Shown here: in pieces, positions 1 to 8,477 of the stretch
Numbering within the stretch: the first letter of the stretch is position 1
Layout: each line of letters begins with the position of its first letter
From: CAYTEO01 sp964436825
GTDB taxonomy: Bacteria; Krumholzibacteriota; Krumholzibacteriia; LZORAL124-64-63
Assembly (NCBI GenBank): GCA_964436825.1
Contig: CAYTEO010000019.1
Span: 1 to 44,020 of the forward strand
DNA: 44,020 nucleotides
Direction: 5' to 3'
Position numbers and translations under genes: made by a program
The notes under the pieces: model-generated
Seen by the model: the letters and a program-made list of their open reading frames with translations, nothing else
Told to the model about the DNA's origin: nothing
Databases searched by the model: none

Positions 1-4
1 GAAA

Positions 5-28
5 GGCCGCGGTCAGGTGACCGCGGCC
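5..28 (-). terminator. Rho-independent terminator-like hairpin after the cytochrome gene
   Basis: A perfect inverted repeat of about 10-11 bp (GGCCGCGGTCA and its complement) lies 28 bases beyond the stop of the minus-strand cytochrome gene. Read on the minus strand it is followed by TTTC. The position and GC-rich stem fit a terminator, although the T tract is short. Confidence 0.65.
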
Positions 29-56
29 CGGGGAAACACAATCTCAGGGGCACAAT

Positions 57-590
57 CTACTTTTCAGGCACGGGGTGAGCGATCTGGGCCCACCGCTCCT
101 TGAAGTCGAACCCCTTGAACGTCGGACTCTTCTCGTTGTGGCACTTCAGGCAGGTCTTCTCGTCGGGAACGATCAGCCCGGCAGCCACGGCGGCGTCGTG
201 GTCGGTCATGACCTTGCGCGACTTGTAGTCGGAGCCGGGGCCGTGGCAGGCCTCACAGCCGACGCCCTCCTCGATGACGTACTTGGACTTGGGAGCCAAC
301 TCGGCCTTGGTGAAGTGCTGGGTCGTGTGGCAGGCCAGGCACTCCTCCTCCTCCCACGGATTGCCCAGGCCCTTCTCCTTGGCGATGGCGATGGCCTCCT
401 CGCCCTTGAGCGTCTCGAACGCGAGGGCATGAGCGCTCTTCTTCCAGATGCCGAGCTGGTCGCCAGTCTTGGCCTTGTGGCACATGCCGCACTTCTTGGC
501 ACCGATGAGCGTGGGATCGGCGGCCATCGCGGTCGCGGCCAGCATGGCCGTGACGGCCACCAGGCCGAGCGTCACCATGAACCTCTTCAT
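57..590 (-). CDS. Exported tetraheme cytochrome c (cytochrome c554-like)
   Basis: This 177-residue protein carries four CxxCH heme-attachment motifs at about residues 34-38, 84-88, 112-116 and 147-151. It has a Sec signal peptide ending near AMA at residue 23, so it should be periplasmic and carry four c-type hemes. Short multiheme proteins with this CxxCH spacing resemble the cytochrome c554 group, whose members shuttle electrons in respiratory chains; the actual partner cannot be read here. The ATG at 590 is chosen over an in-frame GTG at 593 because AAGGAGGA sits at the right distance from the ATG. It is divergent from the secreted repeat-protein gene and followed by a hairpin terminator. 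Confidence 0.9.
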   Translation of the reverse strand: MKRFMVTLGLVAVTAMLAATAMAADPTLIGAKKCGMCHKAKTGDQLGIWKKSAHALAFETLKGEEAIAIAKEKGLGNPWEEEECLACHTTQHFTKAELAPKSKYVIEEGVGCEACHGPGSDYKSRKVMTDHDAAVAAGLIVPDEKTCLKCHNEKSPTFKGFDFKERWAQIAHPVPEK

Positions 591-713
591 CACTCCTCCT
601 TCGTGAGAGGGAAACCCGGGATTCCGGTCATCAAGATGTCATTGGTCATCGGTGTCGTCAATGCCGATCCCGGGAGACCGGACCGCTCCCCTGTTCAAAA
701 GCATTGAACTCTG

Positions 714-755
714 GTATACTGGTGAAGTTCCCTGCCCTGTCAAGCTGTTGACAGG
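714..755. promoter_or_regulatory. Overlapping divergent promoter region with a TTGACA palindrome
   Basis: The extended -10 TGGTATACT at 712-720 points rightward toward the gene at 799. Its GTATAC core is palindromic and can also be read as a minus-strand -10. A perfect 8-bp inverted repeat at 736-743 and 748-755 places TTGACA on both strands. On the minus strand TTGACA (738-743) lies 18-19 bases from the GTATAC/TATACC element, which would drive the cytochrome gene. The palindrome may also be an operator or a leader hairpin of the rightward transcript. These assignments come from consensus matching only. Confidence 0.45.
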
Positions 756-798
756 CAAGGAGATGTCCTCAAGTACCACGGATCGAGAGGGGGAATCC

Positions 799-2454
799 TT
801 GAAACGACGTGCAGTTGTCTGCCTTGCAGTCGTGATGGCCAGCGCGGCTGCGGCCTGGGCCATCCCCGAGGCGCTGTGGGTCGACCGCTTCGACGGCGGC
901 GCCAGTTCCAACGACCAGGCTCTGCTGGTCAGGATCGGGCCGGACGGTCAGCCGGTCGTGGCCGGGACGAGTCACGACGGGGTCGGCGGATCCGACATCC
1001 TGGTCCGCAAGCTCGACCGGGACGATCACCACCTGATCTGGGAACGACGGATCGACTCCGGCGAAACCAACGACGTCACCGTCACCGAGGTCCTGTTCGA
1101 CGGTGCGGCCAACCTGCTGCTGGGCGGACACGTCCTCGGCTGCGACGGGTGAGGCCACGGGGACGACATCGTCGTCGCGAAGCTCGACGGCGAGACCGGA
1201 GAGGTTCTCTGGTTCCTGCGCTATGCTTCACCCGGTGAGCTGAACGAATCGGTCTACGGGATGGTCCTGGACTCGGCCGACGATGTCATCGTCACCGGTC
1301 GGATGAACGTCACCGGCCGCGGCGACGAGTTCGAGACCCTCAAGATCGCCAATGCCGACGGCACGATCCTCTGGGAGAGCCGGGACGGGGGCGCCGCGCG
1401 CCTCGACGACCGGGGCCTGGACGTCGCCATCGGCGCGGACGACTGTCCGGTCGTCACCGGCCTGGTCCAGAACGCCGACGGGACGGCGACCCAGCTGACG
1501 ATCAAGTACGACGGCAGCGACGGTGGCGCCCTCTGGACATGCGAGCTGCCCGGCATGGTCAACGACCTGAGCGGCGACGGCTGGGTGGAGATCGATCCCG
1601 CCGGCGACGTCGTCGTCTGCTGCAAGCTCTGGAGCAGCAGCACCTCGTACGACGTCCGTGTCGCCAAGCTGTCCGGCGCCGACGGGACGGTCCTCTGGTC
1701 GACGGACTGGACCAACGGCAATGCCATGGACGATCCCGCGGACATGACCCTGACCGCCGGGGGGGACCCCGTCGTCGTCGGCGTGACCGCGGGCGATTAC
1801 CTGACGCTGCGCCTGTCGGGGGCCGACGGTTCGACGGTCTGGTGGTCCACCTACAACGGTCCCCCCGGCTGGTACGACGTGGCGGGGGACGTCTCGGTGG
1901 CCGATACGGGTGAGATCCTGGTGACCGGGTTCAGCGACGGCAGCGGGACGAGCTGGGACATCGCCACCATCGGCTACGATCCCGCCGACGGCGCCGAGAA
2001 CTGGGTCGTCCGCTACGATGGGCCCGCCCACCAGAGCGACGAGGGGCGCTGCGTCCTGCTGGCCCCCGACCACCGGCTCTACGTCGTCGGGTACAGCTAC
2101 AGCGAGGACGCCGGCATGGACCAGATCGTCCTGGCCTACGACCACTCCCCGACGATCGGTGCGGGCGATGTCCCGTCGTTCGCCGTCTCCCTGCAGGCGG
2201 CGCCGAACCCGTTCAACCCGGCGGTCACCCTCACGGCGGACCTGGAGCGGGAGCTGCCCGTCCGGCTCGAGGTGCGCGACCTGCGCGGCCGGCTCGTCCG
2301 CATGCTGGCCGACGGTCCCCGGGCTGCCGGTCTCCACCGGTGGCGGTGGGACGGTCGGGACGAGGCCGGTCGGCTCCTGCCGTCGGGGATTTACCTGGCC
2401 CGCCTCTCGGCCGGCGGCGCGACCAGGGTGACCAAGCTGGTGCTGGCCCGCTGA
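799..2454 (+). pseudogene. Secreted repeat protein with FlgD-like C-terminal domain, interrupted by one in-frame TGA
   Basis: The gene opens with TTG at 799 after a GAGAGGGGGA ribosome site and encodes a clear signal peptide (KRR, then a hydrophobic stretch ending AWA). Repeats of the type DI-V-KLD...G..LW follow, typical of PQQ- or delta-60-like propeller proteins. The C-terminus has NPFNP and a FlgD/T9SS-type immunoglobulin-like domain ending in a basic strand. The reading frame is continuous from 799 to 2454 (552 codons) except for a TGA at 1150-1152, codon 118. Translation from 1261 onward would lack any signal peptide. Pattern, codon use and repeat spacing continue unchanged across the stop. 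It may be a recent nonsense mutation, an assembly error or stop read-through; transfer to the surface is inferred from the tail. Confidence 0.75.
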
Positions 2455-2488
2455 GCGGCCGGTCCGGTGGCCGGTGTCGGTGAGAGCG

Positions 2489-2518
2489 AGCGGCGCGCCC
2501 CGAGGGGGGCGCGCCGCT
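2489..2518. terminator. Bidirectional hairpin terminator between convergent genes
   Basis: A 13-bp perfect stem (AGCGGCGCGCCCC and complement) with a GAGG loop lies between the stop of the secreted repeat protein (+) and the stop of the lipoprotein gene (-). It is followed by TTCC on the plus strand. Its position suits termination from both sides. Confidence 0.7.
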
Positions 2519-2548
2519 TCCGTGTCGCGGAGATGGTCGGCAGGGGAA

Positions 2549-3298
2549 TCAGTCCAGCGCGGGGACGTCCAGTTTGACGCCCTTGCCCGAGAAGACGACG
2601 TTGGGATCCATGTCCATGCCGCCCATCATGTTGCTGGAGTTCATCTCCCAGTAGACCGTGCGGCCGTCGATCCGCGTGCCGTTGTGGCTGATGACGTCGC
2701 TGGGGAAGGTGATGCTGTTGGTGACGCTCAGCTCGTTGGCGTGGGCCATGAGCTTGCCCATGATGGCCATGGCCTTGGAGGCGTTCTCCATGGCCTTCTG
2801 CATGTCCTCGGGCTGCTCCTGCTCCTCCTCGACCTCGCTTTCCTCCTCGGAGGCGGGCAGTTCGACCATCTTCAGGACGTAGTTGCCGTCGCTGCCGCGG
2901 AAGATGCCGTAGCTCTTGCCCTCCTCCGTCAGCCCGGTGATGGCCGCCTGCAGGCCGTCCAGGTTCTTGAACTCGACGACGGCCTCCACCGTCCGCTTGC
3001 CGTCGGCCACCTCGTTGGAGAACGACTTCAGCTTGCAGTCGTGACCCTTGAACGCCTGCTCCAGCTTGTCGCGGTCGATGGTGGTGAAATCGGGGACGTC
3101 CTCCATGTCGGAGGATGCGCTGCCGTCCAGGTCTTTCAGCTCCTGGAGGGCCTGCTCCACTTCCTGGGACATGCTGACGCGGAACGTGTAGGTGCCGCTG
3201 CCGTCCTTGTTCAGGACGGCGTGGCTCTCCAGCTGGACACAACCGCCCAGGGCGAGGACGGCCACCAGCAGGAATGCGGCGATGGATCGGATGGACAT
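2549..3298 (-). CDS. Putative outer-surface lipoprotein of unknown function
   Basis: The 249-residue product starts with a lipoprotein signal, n-region SIRS then a hydrophobic run ending in the lipobox LGGC with Cys20. This predicts lipid anchoring and export across the inner membrane. The mature part begins with an SHAVLNKDGSGTY-type strand, as in lipoproteins that model a quantity with positive and negative strands. It also has an acidic Glu-rich patch (EEESEVEEEQEQ) near residue 155 and a Met-rich C-terminal third. I do not recognise a catalytic motif. The start at 3298 has GGGGAG upstream. A TTGCTT/CATACT promoter lies just upstream, so it can be expressed separately from the protease gene above it. 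Confidence 0.75.
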   Translation of the reverse strand: MSIRSIAAFLLVAVLALGGCVQLESHAVLNKDGSGTYTFRVSMSQEVEQALQELKDLDGSASSDMEDVPDFTTIDRDKLEQAFKGHDCKLKSFSNEVADGKRTVEAVVEFKNLDGLQAAITGLTEEGKSYGIFRGSDGNYVLKMVELPASEEESEVEEEQEQPEDMQKAMENASKAMAIMGKLMAHANELSVTNSITFPSDVISHNGTRIDGRTVYWEMNSSNMMGGMDMDPNVVFSGKGVKLDVPALD

Positions 3299-3358
3299 GA
3301 CGGGATCTCCCCTCTGGTGCGGCGCCGTAGCGCCGTGTCGGTTATTGAGAACCGCCAC

Positions 3359-3387
3359 AGTATGGCCGCATTGCGGCCGGGAAGCAA
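3359..3387 (-). promoter_or_regulatory. Candidate promoter of the lipoprotein gene
   Basis: On the minus strand TTGCTT (3382-3387) is separated by exactly 17 bases from CATACT (3359-3364). The spacer contains the inverted repeat GGCCGC-ATT-GCGGCC, which might bind a regulator or act as a weak terminator for the upstream protease gene. Confidence 0.45.
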
Positions 3388-3417
3388 GTGCCGGCCGGAC
3401 GCGCCGCTGGGCGTCGC

Positions 3418-5952
3418 CTAGGGAACGGATGCCGGGTCCTGCCACGGTCCGGGCAGGACGTCCGGCAGCAGCCGCAGCCAGGCCCGACCGCGCATGGCCG
3501 CCAGGGCGGTGATCAGCTCCGCGTCCGCCGCCCGGGGAGGGACCTCGGCGGGCCGATTGCCTGCCACCCGCGGCGCCGTCAGGGCGATTCCGAGGAAGGG
3601 TACCCGCAGACGCGGCAGCTCCAGCAGGGGACGCGGCGGGTACTCGACCAGGACGATCTGCTCGTCCGCCGGCAGGCCGGCCAGCTCCCGGGCCCTGGCG
3701 ACGGCGTCGTCCAGGCCGCCGATCCGGTCGCACAGCCCCAGGCGCAGGGCGTCGGGCCCCATCCAGACGCGACCGCCGGCAACGGCCCGCACCGAGTCGG
3801 GGGGCAGGGATCGGCCGGCGGCCACGCGCTCCACGAAGCCGTCGTAGAGGGACAGGATGCGCTCGCGGGCCTTGGCGAACTCCTCCTCCGAGAGCGGGCG
3901 GGCGGGGATGTCGATCCCCGCGGGGTAGCGGACCATGCGGAACAGGTCGGCGTGGCGGCCGCGGGAGACGCCGTCGGCGCGGGCGCCCACCCGCTCGTGG
4001 AGGGACTCGTCCCACAGCCAGCCGGAGATGACGCCGATCGAGCCGGTGACCGTCAGCGGCGTGGTGAGGATCTCGGTGCCGTTCATGCTCAGCCAGTAGC
4101 CCCCGGAAGCGGCGACATCCCCCTGGCTGACGACGACCGGCTTGCCGGCGCGGCGCAGCTCGGCGACGGCGGCGGCCACCAGGTCGCTGGGCAGCGGGTC
4201 CCCGCCGGGGGAGTCGACGCGCAGGACGACAGCCCGCACGTCCGGGTCGCGGGCCAGGGAGCGCAGGTGGGCGGCGGTGCGGCGGCCCCGGATCCCCTCT
4301 TCCATGGCGCACTCGCCCACGGCGTAGACGACGGCGATCCGCGGCCGGGTCCCCCAGCGACCGTTGGGCGCCGTGCGACCGGCGGAGAGGTCGATCCGGC
4401 CGCGGGCGGCGCCCAGCCGGGCGGCTGTCGCCCGGACCAGGTCGTCCCAGCGGGCGAGGGTGTCGACCAGGCCCAGGGCGAGGGCCTGCTCGGGAAGGAC
4501 CATGACGACCTCGTCGACGATGCTGTCGAACCGGGCCGGGGACAGGTGCCGGTCGGAGCAGACGTCGTCGCGGATCCTCTCGTAGATGACGTCCAGGATC
4601 CGCTGTCGCTGCTCGCGGTCGGCGGCGGACATGTCGTCGCGGGAGAGGACTTCGACGGCCGTCTTGTGGGGGAAGAACTGCAGGGCCTGGAAGCCGAGGC
4701 CGAGCTTCTCCAGCATGCCCTTCAGGTAGGTCCGGCTCAGGTCGTAGCCCGGCAGGGTCAGGTCGCCCTGGGGGTCGAGGGAGAGGCGGTCGGCCACCGA
4801 GGCCAGGTCGTAGAGGAGCATCCCCCCGCGGTCGATCTGGACGACGACCTCCTTGCCGCGGCGACGCAGGTCGGCCAGGCGCCGGCGCAGCTCCCAGATC
4901 AGGGACGGGCGGCCCCGGAAACCGCTCAGGTCGACGGCCACGGCCGCCACCTCGGGGTCGGCGGCGACGGCGTCGAGGGCGCGGGAGAGATCGAGCCAGG
5001 CGATCCGGCGATCGTCGAACCAGCGATACTTCTGGTAGGTGAGGATCCGGTCTTGGAGGTCCAGTTCCACCAGCCGCCGGCGCGGACGCAGCGGCGCGGG
5101 GATGGCCGCCGACGGCAGGGAGCGCTCCGGTGAGTCGGTCCGCCAGAGCCATGCCGTCCGCTGGATGTCACCGTCGGTGTCGGTGCGGGGGAGGACGGTC
5201 AGGCCGTTGCGACCGACGGTCAGGCCCACCGCGAAGGCGAGCGACTCCCGTGGGCCGTCGTCGCGGTAACGGACGCCCACCTGCAGGCCGGCCACCGGTT
5301 CCAGCAGGACGCCGGCGCTCCAGGCGGCGTCGTCCCACCGCTGGTCCTGGCGCAGGGAGCAGTCGCCCACCAGGGTCAGCCAGGGTCGCCCGAACGGCCG
5401 CAGGCCGGCGTCCAGCAGGACGGCGCGCTCGTCCGACTGCAGCGACGTCACCCCCGAGATCCCCAGGGCCAGGGACCGGCCGGGACGCAGGATGTGCCCC
5501 AGGACCAGCGAACGGTGCCGTCCCGCCCGGCCCGTGGCGCCGCTGGACCAGCGCAGGGCCAGCCCGCCCCAGTGCCCGCGGCCACCGCCGGCCAGGCCGA
5601 GCTGCCAGTCCGTCACCCCGGCCACCGATCCGTCCAGCAGCAGGGTCCGGTGCTGGACGGCCAGACCGAGGCGGCGCCCCACGCTGAAGCCCCAGTTCTC
5701 GATTCCGCCGTCGTCGATGTCCTGGTCGTCCCACCAGAAGGCCGACGCGGTCCGCTCCCCGACGGCCCAGGCTGCGGGATTCAGCCAGGCGCCGGCAGCA
5801 CCGGCGGTCACCGACGGCCCGGCGGGCAGGAAGCGGGCGTCGTCGACGGGGTCGGTGAAGGCGGTGGCGCGGGCCTGCCCGCCGGTCAGCAGCAGGCAGA
5901 GCAGTGCCGTTGCCAGGGAATGGGCGAAGGGCACGGGATACGAACGGCGCAT
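3418..5952 (-). CDS. sppA: SppA-type signal peptide peptidase with an N-terminal barrel-like extension
   Basis: The 844-residue protein has a signal peptide followed by about 260 residues resembling an outer-membrane or PorV-like beta-strand domain (AGAAGAWLNPAAWAVGE, then alternating strands). Two SppA repeats follow. The first, roughly 310-520, holds Lys430 in the HKTAVE motif. The second, roughly 545-770, holds Ser616 in ASGGYW after DSPGGDP. A Lys and Ser about 186 residues apart match the catalytic dyad of tandem-repeat SppA enzymes, which cut membrane-embedded signal peptide remnants. Ordinary long SppA proteins have a membrane anchor here instead of a barrel-like segment. ATG 5952 is chosen because GAGGTGA precedes it by six bases; an in-frame GTG at 5961 overlaps that site. 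Confidence 0.88.
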   Translation of the reverse strand: MRRSYPVPFAHSLATALLCLLLTGGQARATAFTDPVDDARFLPAGPSVTAGAAGAWLNPAAWAVGERTASAFWWDDQDIDDGGIENWGFSVGRRLGLAVQHRTLLLDGSVAGVTDWQLGLAGGGRGHWGGLALRWSSGATGRAGRHRSLVLGHILRPGRSLALGISGVTSLQSDERAVLLDAGLRPFGRPWLTLVGDCSLRQDQRWDDAAWSAGVLLEPVAGLQVGVRYRDDGPRESLAFAVGLTVGRNGLTVLPRTDTDGDIQRTAWLWRTDSPERSLPSAAIPAPLRPRRRLVELDLQDRILTYQKYRWFDDRRIAWLDLSRALDAVAADPEVAAVAVDLSGFRGRPSLIWELRRRLADLRRRGKEVVVQIDRGGMLLYDLASVADRLSLDPQGDLTLPGYDLSRTYLKGMLEKLGLGFQALQFFPHKTAVEVLSRDDMSAADREQRQRILDVIYERIRDDVCSDRHLSPARFDSIVDEVVMVLPEQALALGLVDTLARWDDLVRATAARLGAARGRIDLSAGRTAPNGRWGTRPRIAVVYAVGECAMEEGIRGRRTAAHLRSLARDPDVRAVVLRVDSPGGDPLPSDLVAAAVAELRRAGKPVVVSQGDVAASGGYWLSMNGTEILTTPLTVTGSIGVISGWLWDESLHERVGARADGVSRGRHADLFRMVRYPAGIDIPARPLSEEEFAKARERILSLYDGFVERVAAGRSLPPDSVRAVAGGRVWMGPDALRLGLCDRIGGLDDAVARARELAGLPADEQIVLVEYPPRPLLELPRLRVPFLGIALTAPRVAGNRPAEVPPRAADAELITALAAMRGRAWLRLLPDVLPGPWQDPASVP

Positions 5953-6006
5953 CGGGATCACCTCGCGAGTTGCGGACCGCGGGTCGGGATGCTATCGAGG
6001 GGTCGA

Positions 6007-6036
6007 ATCATACCCGTCCCGCCGACAGCCCGTCAT
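6007..6036 (-). promoter_or_regulatory. Candidate promoter of sppA
   Basis: On the minus strand ATGACG (6031-6036) is followed after 18 bases by TATGAT (6007-6012). The leader to the sppA start would be about 50 bases. The -10 is good and the -35 is moderate. Confidence 0.4.
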
Positions 6037-6063
6037 CCCGTTTCCCCGGCCGGGGAGGAGAGC

Positions 6064-6588
6064 GTGAACCGAAACGTCGAGATCAAGGCCCGCGTCAGGG
6101 ACGCCGATGCGTTCGCCCGGCGCGCCCAGGAACTGGCCGGCCGACCGCCCGAGGTCATCGTGCAGCGCGACGTCTTCTTCGCCGTCGCCACCGGTCGGTT
6201 GAAGCTCCGTCTCCTCGACGGCCTCGGGGAGCTGATCGCCTACGATCGTCCCGACGCCGTCGGCCCGCGCACCTCCCGCTACCTCGTCCACCAGACGGAC
6301 GATCCGCAGGGCCTGCTGGCGGTCCTGTCGGCCGCCCTGCCGGCGGCGGGAGAGGTGAGCAAGACGCGTCGTCTCTACCTGGTCGGCCGGACCCGGGTCC
6401 ATCTGGACGAGGTGGAGGGGCTGGGGACGTTCATGGAGCTGGAGGTCGTCCTGGGAGAGGACGAACCGGTCGCCGCCGGCGAGGCCGAGGCGCGACGGTT
6501 GATGGACGCCCTGGGGATCTCGTCCGACGACGAGGTGGATGTCGCCTACGTCGACCTGCTGCATCGCGGCGGTCGGCCGCGCTCCTGA
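6064..6588 (+). CDS. CYTH domain protein (class IV adenylate cyclase / thiamine triphosphatase-like)
   Basis: The 174-residue product begins VNRNVEIKARV, the N-terminal ExK strand typical of CYTH (CyaB/ThTPase) tunnel enzymes. These bind triphosphorylated substrates and metal ions inside a beta barrel. Other family features are the central KLRLLDG strand, a YDRPD segment, KTRRLY, and the acidic LDEVEGLGTFMELE strand, which supplies metal ligands. Members hydrolyse inorganic triphosphate or thiamine triphosphate, or make cAMP; which applies here cannot be told. The GTG start at 6064 has GGGGAGGAGA directly upstream. It is divergent from sppA and ends four bases from the convergent gene at 6593. 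Confidence 0.85.
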   Translation: MNRNVEIKARVRDADAFARRAQELAGRPPEVIVQRDVFFAVATGRLKLRLLDGLGELIAYDRPDAVGPRTSRYLVHQTDDPQGLLAVLSAALPAAGEVSKTRRLYLVGRTRVHLDEVEGLGTFMELEVVLGEDEPVAAGEAEARRLMDALGISSDDEVDVAYVDLLHRGGRPRS

Positions 6589-6592
6589 CACC

Positions 6593-7174
6593 TCAGCGCG
6601 CGCCGTCCGGGCGTCGCGCCGGAGCCTCGACCAGCGGCTGGACCTCCAGCCAGTCCTCGCCGAACAAGGACCGTGCCAGCGCCCGGGCGGCGTTCGCCCT
6701 GCGGCCGTACTCCAGCAACAGGCCCTGCCAGAGGAGGGAGTCGCTGCCCACGCGGCGCAGCCAGGCCGTCCGGTGCAGGCGCGCCTGGAAGGAGGTGTCG
6801 GGCCGGGCCCGCGCCAGCGCCGTGAAAGCGAGGGGATGCAGCGACAGCAACGGCGGCGGCGGCGTGTCGGCAACGGCGGTCACCGGCGGTGCCACGGGCT
6901 GGGCCAGCAGGAGCCGGCGCATCAGGGAGAGCGAAGGGGCGGGTTGGGATCGAGTCCGCACCGGCTGCGGCGGTGCCGGCGCGACGCTGTCGGGCACGAC
7001 CATGACCGGCGGCAACAGGACGATCCGCACGGGCGGCTGCGCGGGAGGGCGCTGCGGCGGCACGTCGCGGGGGAGGATCAGGATGGCGGCCAGCCCCAGC
7101 AGCCAGGCCAGCGCGACCGCACCGGCCAGCATCGCCAGCCTGGCCAGCGGGTGGTGTCCCCGGCGAGGGGGCAT
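6593..7174 (-). CDS. Hypothetical membrane-anchored proline-rich protein
   Basis: This 193-residue protein has one N-terminal transmembrane helix (about residues 12-34) after a short basic head. A proline-rich stretch follows (repeated PP, about 35-110), then a compact Arg/Leu-rich C-terminal segment with RRVGSDSLLW and LFGEDWLE. The architecture of anchor, Pro-rich spacer and small terminal domain recalls TonB-like or periplasm-spanning linkers, but no TonB signature is visible and I assign no function. ATG 7174 follows GGGAGGTGG. It lies 27 bases after yjbQ and probably shares its transcript. Confidence 0.65.
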   Translation of the reverse strand: MPPRRGHHPLARLAMLAGAVALAWLLGLAAILILPRDVPPQRPPAQPPVRIVLLPPVMVVPDSVAPAPPQPVRTRSQPAPSLSLMRRLLLAQPVAPPVTAVADTPPPPLLSLHPLAFTALARARPDTSFQARLHRTAWLRRVGSDSLLWQGLLLEYGRRANAARALARSLFGEDWLEVQPLVEAPARRPDGAR

Positions 7175-7201
7175 CGTCCACCTCCCGGCCGCCGCCGCGA
7201 T

Positions 7202-7624
7202 CTACTCCCCGATGATCTTGACGAGGACCCGCTTGGGGCGGCGGCCGTCGAACTCCCCGTAGAAGATCTGCTCCCAGGGTCCGAAGTCGAGCTTGCCGTC
7301 GGTCACCGCCACGACGACCTCGCGACCCATGATCTGCCGCTTGTGGTGGGCGTCGCCGTTGTCCTCGCCCGTCCGGTTGTGGTGGTAGCGCTCGGGACTG
7401 GGGTCGTAGGGGGCCAGCTTCTCCAGCCACCGCTTGTAGTCCTCGTGCAGTCCGGGCTCGTCGTCGTTGATGAAGACCGAGGCGGTGATGTGCATGGCGT
7501 TGACCAGGCACAGCCCCTCGCGGATGCCGCTGCGGGCCACCTCCTCCTCCACCAGCGGCGTGATGTTGACGAAGTCCATGCGCGCGGGGACGTTCAGGGT
7601 GACGTGACGGGTGTGGGACTTCAT
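7202..7624 (-). CDS. yjbQ: YjbQ/UPF0047 family protein (secondary thiamine-phosphate synthase-like)
   Basis: At 140 residues this is the full usual length of the YjbQ family. The characteristic segments are all present: FVNITPLVEEEV, LVNAMHITASVFINDDEPGLHEDYKRWLE, HNRTGEDNGDAHHKRQIMGREV and a terminal strand ending VLVKIIGE. Family members are small trimeric proteins, and E. coli YjbQ has weak thiamine-phosphate synthase activity. The conserved His, Asn and Asp residues in NAMH, GDAHH and DNGD probably form the active pocket. The true cellular role is unsettled. It lies between the PDZ protein and the Pro-rich membrane protein, all on the minus strand. Confidence 0.92.
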   Translation of the reverse strand: MKSHTRHVTLNVPARMDFVNITPLVEEEVARSGIREGLCLVNAMHITASVFINDDEPGLHEDYKRWLEKLAPYDPSPERYHHNRTGEDNGDAHHKRQIMGREVVVAVTDGKLDFGPWEQIFYGEFDGRRPKRVLVKIIGE

Positions 7625-7688
7625 GCTCGCCTCTCGGTGTCGAGCCGCCGGGGTGCGGCGCGGCCGCGAGGCACCCCGGCGGCGGGTG

Positions 7689-8360
7689 TCACTTCTCTCC
7701 GACCTGTTTCTCGAGCTCCTCGATCCTGGCGCGCAGCTCCTCGATGTCGGCGCGCAGGTTCTCCAGCTCCTCCTGCATCAGGGGACGCAGCGGGTGCCAG
7801 CGGCGCAGCATCCGGTCGGGCAGGAAGCGGAGCTCGTCGCCGTCGCGCCAGCGCCGGACGCGGACGTCGCGGTCCCGGTCGCGGCGGGGACGCTCGGCCA
7901 GCTCGACTTCGACCGTCCTGCGCTTCCCCTTGCGGACGATCCGCAGCTCGACCCTGTCGCCGGGGTCGCGGAAGCGGACGGCCCAGGCCACGTCGTCGCT
8001 GTCCTCGATCCTCTCGCCGCCGACCTCGACGATGACATCGCCGGCCTTCAGGCCGGCCCCGGCGGCGGGTGAACCATCCTCGACCTCGGTGACCAGCGCC
8101 CCGTGGCCGTCCTCGACGCCGAAGAAGTCGCCGAGCTGCTCGGTGAGGTCCTGGAGGCGGACGCCCAGCCAGCCGCCTTCGCCGTCGCGCAGCTTCCGGA
8201 CGATGACCTCGAGATCCCCGTCCTCGTCGTCGACCTGCCCGGAGACGACGGCCTTCTCCACGCCCCGCGCCTCGTCGCCGGCCGGGACGGCGGCCGGGGC
8301 GATGGTCACGGACAGGGTCGCGCAGACGACCAGGGTCCACAGGAAAAGACGTTTCATCAT
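7689..8360 (-). CDS. Exported PDZ domain protein with C-terminal coiled coil
   Basis: The 223-residue protein has a signal peptide (MMKRLFLWTLVVCA...APAAVPA). It continues with a GGWLGVRL motif and a PDZ domain, about residues 75-150, with ALVTEVEDGSPAAGAGLKAGD and GDRVELRIVRKG. After a charged linker of Arg/Asp (DRDRD) comes a heptad-rich helix (EELENLRADIEELRARIEELEKQV) predicted to coil. No protease domain is present, so it is probably a periplasmic adaptor or scaffold, as seen in HtrA-like stand-alone PDZ proteins. GGGAGG is six bases before the ATG at 8360; a longer reading from 8384 has no ribosome site. Confidence 0.85.
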   Translation of the reverse strand: MMKRLFLWTLVVCATLSVTIAPAAVPAGDEARGVEKAVVSGQVDDEDGDLEVIVRKLRDGEGGWLGVRLQDLTEQLGDFFGVEDGHGALVTEVEDGSPAAGAGLKAGDVIVEVGGERIEDSDDVAWAVRFRDPGDRVELRIVRKGKRRTVEVELAERPRRDRDRDVRVRRWRDGDELRFLPDRMLRRWHPLRPLMQEELENLRADIEELRARIEELEKQVGEK

Positions 8361-8477
8361 CGGGATCCTCCCGGAGGGAGCCAACGGTGGCAGCGGACCG
8401 CGGTTCCTTCTACGCGCGGGGATGGCGTCGGTTCCTGGCGACGACGCCGGTTGGCGAGGCGCGAGGGGGACGGGGGA

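Noticed and set aside
1150..1176. TGA as selenocysteine codon, with GACGAC-ATC-GTCGTC as a SECIS-like hairpin
   Set aside because: The hairpin is very short, arises from repeated Asp and Val codons, lacks the usual loop features, and the position aligns with Val rather than a redox Cys.
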